Shown: piece by piece, positions 60,939 to 64,000 of the stretch
How positions within the stretch are numbered: position 1 is the stretch's first letter
Layout: each line of letters opens with the position of its first letter
Origin: Leucobacter chinensis
Lineage (GTDB): Bacteria; Actinomycetota; Actinomycetes; Actinomycetales; Microbacteriaceae
Direction: 5' to 3'
DNA length: 64,000 bases
Assembly: GCF_019049105.1 (NCBI RefSeq)
Contig: NZ_JAHQZR010000006.1
Span: 310,001 to 374,000 of the forward strand
Notes under the pieces: generated by a model
Told to the model about the DNA's origin: nothing
The model's database searches: none
What the model saw: only the letters and a program-made list of their open reading frames with translations
Program-made: the position numbers and the translations under genes

Positions 60939-61514
60939 TTATGCCACCAGCCCGGGAAGATGGATGGGTTTCGCGAGGGCTGCATCGGTGACCGGCTGCT
61001 GGCACACGAGTACCGGGGCACCTGACGTTTGGTGCACGAGCGGGGGAAGGCCTGCGAGCACGGCAGAAGGGTATGGCGGGGCACTCAGCCGAAAGAGGGG
61101 GCGGCCGTTGCTCCCCAGCAGCACGACAGCCTGCATATTGCCAGCCTGCGTGGTCACGACAGGAAACACGATGACGGCGTGTACCTCAGAAAAGCTGACT
61201 CGCTTTGCGCCTGGGAGGGGAATGCGCGAGCGCACCTCGGTGCTTTCAACGACGAGTGCCTGAGCGGGCCAGATGAGCGTGGCCACGCCAAAGAACACCG
61301 CGCCAATCGCGCCTACGGTGGCGCACACGGTGCCCGTGATGCTGCCAACGCCCACCGCGAAGCCAAGCCAGAGCACGCCGACGCTCATCACGGTCATGGC
61401 TAAGCCGAGAGCGACCATGATGAACACACGCTTGGGTGAGCTGCGATAAGAACCGGTGCGCAGCGGCGCTGCTTGTTCGAGACGCGGATCATTGAGATAC
61501 GACAACAGCTGCAT
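60939..61514 (-). CDS. Small membrane protein with PH-like domain, unknown function
   Basis: A 191-residue protein. A hydrophilic N-terminus is followed by two transmembrane segments (about residues 31-54 and 58-83). A cytoplasmic beta-rich region (about 86-150: ALVVESTEVRSRIPLPGAKR, then VSFSEVHAVIVFP) resembles the bacterial PH-like domains found next to two-helix membrane modules. The family call is tentative. It lies between the surface-protein and nitroreductase genes, all on the minus strand. Confidence 0.55.
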   Translation of the reverse strand: MQLLSYLNDPRLEQAAPLRTGSYRSSPKRVFIMVALGLAMTVMSVGVLWLGFAVGVGSITGTVCATVGAIGAVFFGVATLIWPAQALVVESTEVRSRIPLPGAKRVSFSEVHAVIVFPVVTTQAGNMQAVVLLGSNGRPLFRLSAPPYPSAVLAGLPPLVHQTSGAPVLVCQQPVTDAALAKPIHLPGLVA

Positions 61515-61547
61515 GCTTGGTATCGTACGGTTCGAGATGGGAAAGTG

Positions 61548-62135
61548 CTAAACGGCCGCGTCTCGCGGCATGCCACCAAGAAATGGTGCGGCATCGAGCC
61601 CTGGGCGCTTCGACTCGTTCATGCGCTTGCGAAACGACTCGTCAATGCTGCCAACGTACAGCCAACCGAGTAGCATCTCGCCGTCGTCGAGGCCGTGAGC
61701 CGCGCGTACCTCTGGTGCGTTGGCGAGCAGACCCGTGCGCCACATGACACCCCAGCCTGCCTGCCAGAGAGCGAGCTCGAGCAGGTGGCCCGCTCCTGCG
61801 GCCGTTGCGAGCTGCTCCCACTCGGGAACCTTCGGGTGCTCTTTGGGGCTCATGACGAGCGCGATAAGGAGCTCTGCGCGAAGTGGCTTGGTGTTCACTT
61901 CGCCCGGGTCGCGGTTTACGCCACCGGCAGCGTCGAGGGCCTCGCCGAGCCTGACCCGGTCGTCGCCTCGCAAGGTGATGAGTCGCCAGGGCCGCAGCGA
62001 CTTGTGATCGGCGACTGGGGTGACCGCCGCGAGCAGCCTCGTGAGCTCTTCGTCGGTTGGCGCTTCGGGGCCAACCTTTGAAACGGAGCGCCTCTGGGCC
62101 ATTGAGTTGAGCACCGGGTCATCGAAAAACTTCAT
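61548..62135 (-). CDS. Nitroreductase family protein
   Basis: A 195-residue FMN-dependent nitroreductase-fold protein. It has the early RRSVSKVG, LLAAVTPVADHKSLRPWRLI (FMN and product loop), LALWQAGWGVMWRTGLLAN and LLGWLYVGSIDES near the end. The family reduces nitroaromatics, quinones or similar compounds with NAD(P)H. ATG 62135 has GAGAAT 6 nt upstream and gives the family-typical N-terminus. Confidence 0.82.
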   Translation of the reverse strand: MKFFDDPVLNSMAQRRSVSKVGPEAPTDEELTRLLAAVTPVADHKSLRPWRLITLRGDDRVRLGEALDAAGGVNRDPGEVNTKPLRAELLIALVMSPKEHPKVPEWEQLATAAGAGHLLELALWQAGWGVMWRTGLLANAPEVRAAHGLDDGEMLLGWLYVGSIDESFRKRMNESKRPGLDAAPFLGGMPRDAAV

Positions 62136-62223
62136 GGCATCATTCTCGCAAGCGAGTCTGAACGAGGCAACGGTCGTCTTTAGTGCAATACGCTGTTCTG
62201 GTGCAAACAACCCGGGAGCGTGA

Positions 62224-63570
62224 GTGACGAACGAACACAGTGGTGAGGGGCCTCGCGCCGACAGGCTCTATTCGGCCCTGGTGAAGCGAAACCGCGAGAC
62301 AGAGCAACTGCTCCCTCCCGAGGTGCAACGCCACATCGCGCCAAACGGGCTCAGGCAGGTGCTCGCGAACGCGCTCCAGTCATCGGGCGACCAGGCCGTC
62401 AATGCCTCGACCGTTTTGCCGTGGCTCTTTTCGGCTCTCGGTGTGCCGCCGGCGCTCACGGGACTACTGGTTCCCATACGTGAGTCTGGCTCGATGCTGC
62501 CGCAGGCGGCGCTCACCCCGCTCGTCGTGCGGGTGCGTTACCGCAAATGGATTCTCGTCGTGGGTGCCCTCATTCAGGCGCTCTCGGTCGCAGTCATGGC
62601 GGGCACGGCCGCGCTCGGCTCGGGGCTCACCGCTGGCTTAACGATCATCGTGGCCCTCGCCGTCTTCTCGTTTGGGCGGTGCCTCGCATCGATCGCCTCA
62701 AAAGACGTGCTCGGGCGCACCATTCCCAAGGGTGAACGCGGCCAGATCAACGGTCTCGCGACGACCGCGGCCGGGCTCGTTGCCATCACGCTCGGCCTCG
62801 CGATCCGCATTATTGGCGGCGAAGAGCTTGCGGCTGGCCAAATCGCGTGGCTGCTCGCTGCCGGCAGCGTGCTCTGGCTCGGGGTCGCTCTCGTCTACGC
62901 AGGCATTCGTGAACCCGCGGGCGAACCGGGCCAGCATCGCGAGGCAAAACCCGAGAGTGACTACGCCCACCACTGGTTTCGACAGATGCTCACGCTGCTC
63001 TCGAGCGACAAACTCTTTCGCCACTTTGTGACCGTTCGCGGGCTGCTGCTCGTCTCGGCGCTCAGCCCACCATTCGTGGTTTCGCTGTCGATTCAGAGCG
63101 GATCAGCCAGCCTTGCCGGCCTCGGCGGCTTCATCATCGCCTCTGGCGTTGCAGCGTTGCTCGGAGGCAGGGTGTTTGGCAAGCTCGCTGACCGGTCGAG
63201 TGGTCGTCTTATGAGTGTGGGCGCAGGAATCGCCTCTGGCATTATCATCGTGACGGTGATCGTAGTCTCGCTGCCGGGCTTTCACGCCGACGGTTTCTTT
63301 GGCAACCTGCTCTTCATCGCGGTGTACTTCATGATCACGCTCATGCACACCGGGGTGCGGGTTGCCAGGAAAACCTACGTGGTCGACATGGCCGAGGGCG
63401 ACAAGCGCACCGCCTACGTTGCGGTATCGAACTCTGCCATGGGCGTCATCTTGCTCGCCGTCGGTGGGGTGAGCTCGGCGCTCGCCGCCGTGCACACGGT
63501 ATGGGCGCTGCTCTTTTTGGCGTTGCTCGGGCTCGTTGGCGTTTTCGTTGGAGCGCGATTGCCGAAATAG
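62224..63570 (+). CDS. MFS transporter
   Basis: A 448-residue protein with about eleven to twelve transmembrane segments after a ~60-residue hydrophilic N-terminus. Elements: VLPWLFSALGVPPALTGLLVPIRESGSMLP, shown in part as ALTGLLVPIRESGSMLPQAA, and KDVLGRTIPKGERGQINGLA. A central cytoplasmic loop (REPAGEPGQHREAKPESDYA) and then FGKLADRSSGRLMSVGAG in the second half complete the pattern of major facilitator exporters. GTG 62224 is the start. Substrate unknown. Confidence 0.78.
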   Translation: MTNEHSGEGPRADRLYSALVKRNRETEQLLPPEVQRHIAPNGLRQVLANALQSSGDQAVNASTVLPWLFSALGVPPALTGLLVPIRESGSMLPQAALTPLVVRVRYRKWILVVGALIQALSVAVMAGTAALGSGLTAGLTIIVALAVFSFGRCLASIASKDVLGRTIPKGERGQINGLATTAAGLVAITLGLAIRIIGGEELAAGQIAWLLAAGSVLWLGVALVYAGIREPAGEPGQHREAKPESDYAHHWFRQMLTLLSSDKLFRHFVTVRGLLLVSALSPPFVVSLSIQSGSASLAGLGGFIIASGVAALLGGRVFGKLADRSSGRLMSVGAGIASGIIIVTVIVVSLPGFHADGFFGNLLFIAVYFMITLMHTGVRVARKTYVVDMAEGDKRTAYVAVSNSAMGVILLAVGGVSSALAAVHTVWALLFLALLGLVGVFVGARLPK

Positions 63571-63623
63571 CGGCTGACTCACTTCGTGGTACCCACAGGG
63601 TAGACACCTTGTCGCGACTGGAA

Positions 63624-63636
63624 TACCGTGAAAGGT
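63624..63636 (+). promoter_or_regulatory. Promoter of the last small membrane-protein gene
   Basis: TAGACA (63601-63606), 17 bp, TACCGT (63624-63629), 7 nt, ATG 63637: a leaderless arrangement with a recognisable -35. Confidence 0.5.
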
Positions 63637-63957
63637 ATGCAAACGTGGGTTGGTTGGGCGCTCTTCGGTGTTGGAGCCGTGTCGTTTATCTTCGCAGGGC
63701 TGCATTTTCTCACACTGCAGCGGGGTCGACTTATTTCGTACCGGCATCGCTCACCGCTGGTGCCGCGTTGGCTCTTGGCACTGTGTGGGCTGTCAATCGT
63801 GACCTACACGGCTGGTGCCGCCCTCGTTACGAAAGCAGACACCGTGTGGTGGTGGCTCTTTCACCTGGTTCTTTGTGTGTTCTTCCCGGTGTGGAGCACC
63901 CTATGGGCACATAACTTTCGTGTTCTTGAGCGGCTGGAAGCCCCGAAAGATTCATGA
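63637..63957 (+). CDS. Small membrane protein, unknown function
   Basis: A 106-residue protein with three hydrophobic segments (VGWALFGVGAVSFIFAGLHF, then a helix around LLALCGLSIVTYTAGAAL, then WWWLFHLVLCVFFPVWSTLW). ATG 63637 fits the leaderless promoter. An in-frame GTG lies 9 bp upstream. No family is recognised. After it, a TAGCAT at 63978-63983 may be the promoter of the next gene beyond the window. Confidence 0.6.
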   Translation: MQTWVGWALFGVGAVSFIFAGLHFLTLQRGRLISYRHRSPLVPRWLLALCGLSIVTYTAGAALVTKADTVWWWLFHLVLCVFFPVWSTLWAHNFRVLERLEAPKDS

Positions 63958-64000
63958 CCGGGTCATGGTTCAGCGCGTAGCATGATGGGGTACCCGAGCA

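Overview
The window is a high-G+C actinobacterial chromosome segment. The gene order leuC-leuD-murA-plsC-gpsA-ddl-(DUF3515)-thiL and recG-coaD-DUF177-rpmF-rnc-mutM, the accD1/accA1/fadE19/MaoC/CitE leucine-catabolic operon and the many apparently leaderless promoters (TANNNT, 6-7 nt, start codon) fit the Microbacteriaceae. The genus cannot be fixed from this sequence alone.

Layout. 1-3.9 kb: the end of an MFS transporter, a LOG-family protein, an M20 dipeptidase and a YbaK-type deacylase. 4.1-10.2 kb: a tightly overlapping five-gene operon for branched-chain (leucine/isovalerate) acyl-CoA breakdown. 10.3-15.3 kb: threonine aldolase, RmuC, a TSUP permease, tRNA-Glu(CTC), and a TerC metal exporter under a yybP-ykoY (Mn2+) riboswitch. 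15.3-23.5 kb: leuCD behind an attenuator-like leader with a Leu-Leu micro-ORF, then murA, plsC, gpsA, ddl, a DUF3515 lipoprotein and thiL. 23.5-28.1 kb: a PucR-type regulator divergent from gabT-gabD, with an array of CGACAC half-sites between them. 28.4-29.4 kb: cspA and rsmD.

29.6-42.9 kb is the accessory part: an A+T-richer island between the core genes rsmD and recG. Its plus-strand module (29614-34752) is four overlapping genes: a duplicated ATP-grasp protein, a CDP-glycerol glycerophosphotransferase (TagB/TagF type), a second ATP-grasp of the sugar-transfer-associated type and a small nucleotidyltransferase. Together they look like a system for making and decorating a phosphopolyol or teichoic-acid-like envelope polymer. 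Its minus-strand module encodes four cyanophycin-synthetase/GshF-like ATP-grasp proteins. One is fused to an intact acylphosphatase domain, and two end in what look like degenerate acylphosphatase modules. A CapA-type (poly-gamma-glutamate capsule) phosphoesterase-fold protein lies divergent from them. I know of no characterised system with this make-up, and it is the best candidate here for something undescribed.

43.3-54.9 kb: recG, coaD, DUF177, rpmF, rnc and mutM (with an in-frame 15-bp minisatellite), then small accessory genes (MepB-like, ClbS/DfsB-like, HXXEE, GNAT), an ABC-F ATPase and a DUF3995 protein. 55-61 kb: a 1938-residue secreted, membrane-anchored surface protein with seven DUF11/DUF7507-like repeats. 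60.9-64 kb: a small membrane protein, a nitroreductase-like protein, an MFS transporter and a small membrane protein.

Annotation was by eye. Family names rest on motifs I recognise, start codons were chosen from ribosome-binding sites, -10 boxes and family starts, and no database search was run.
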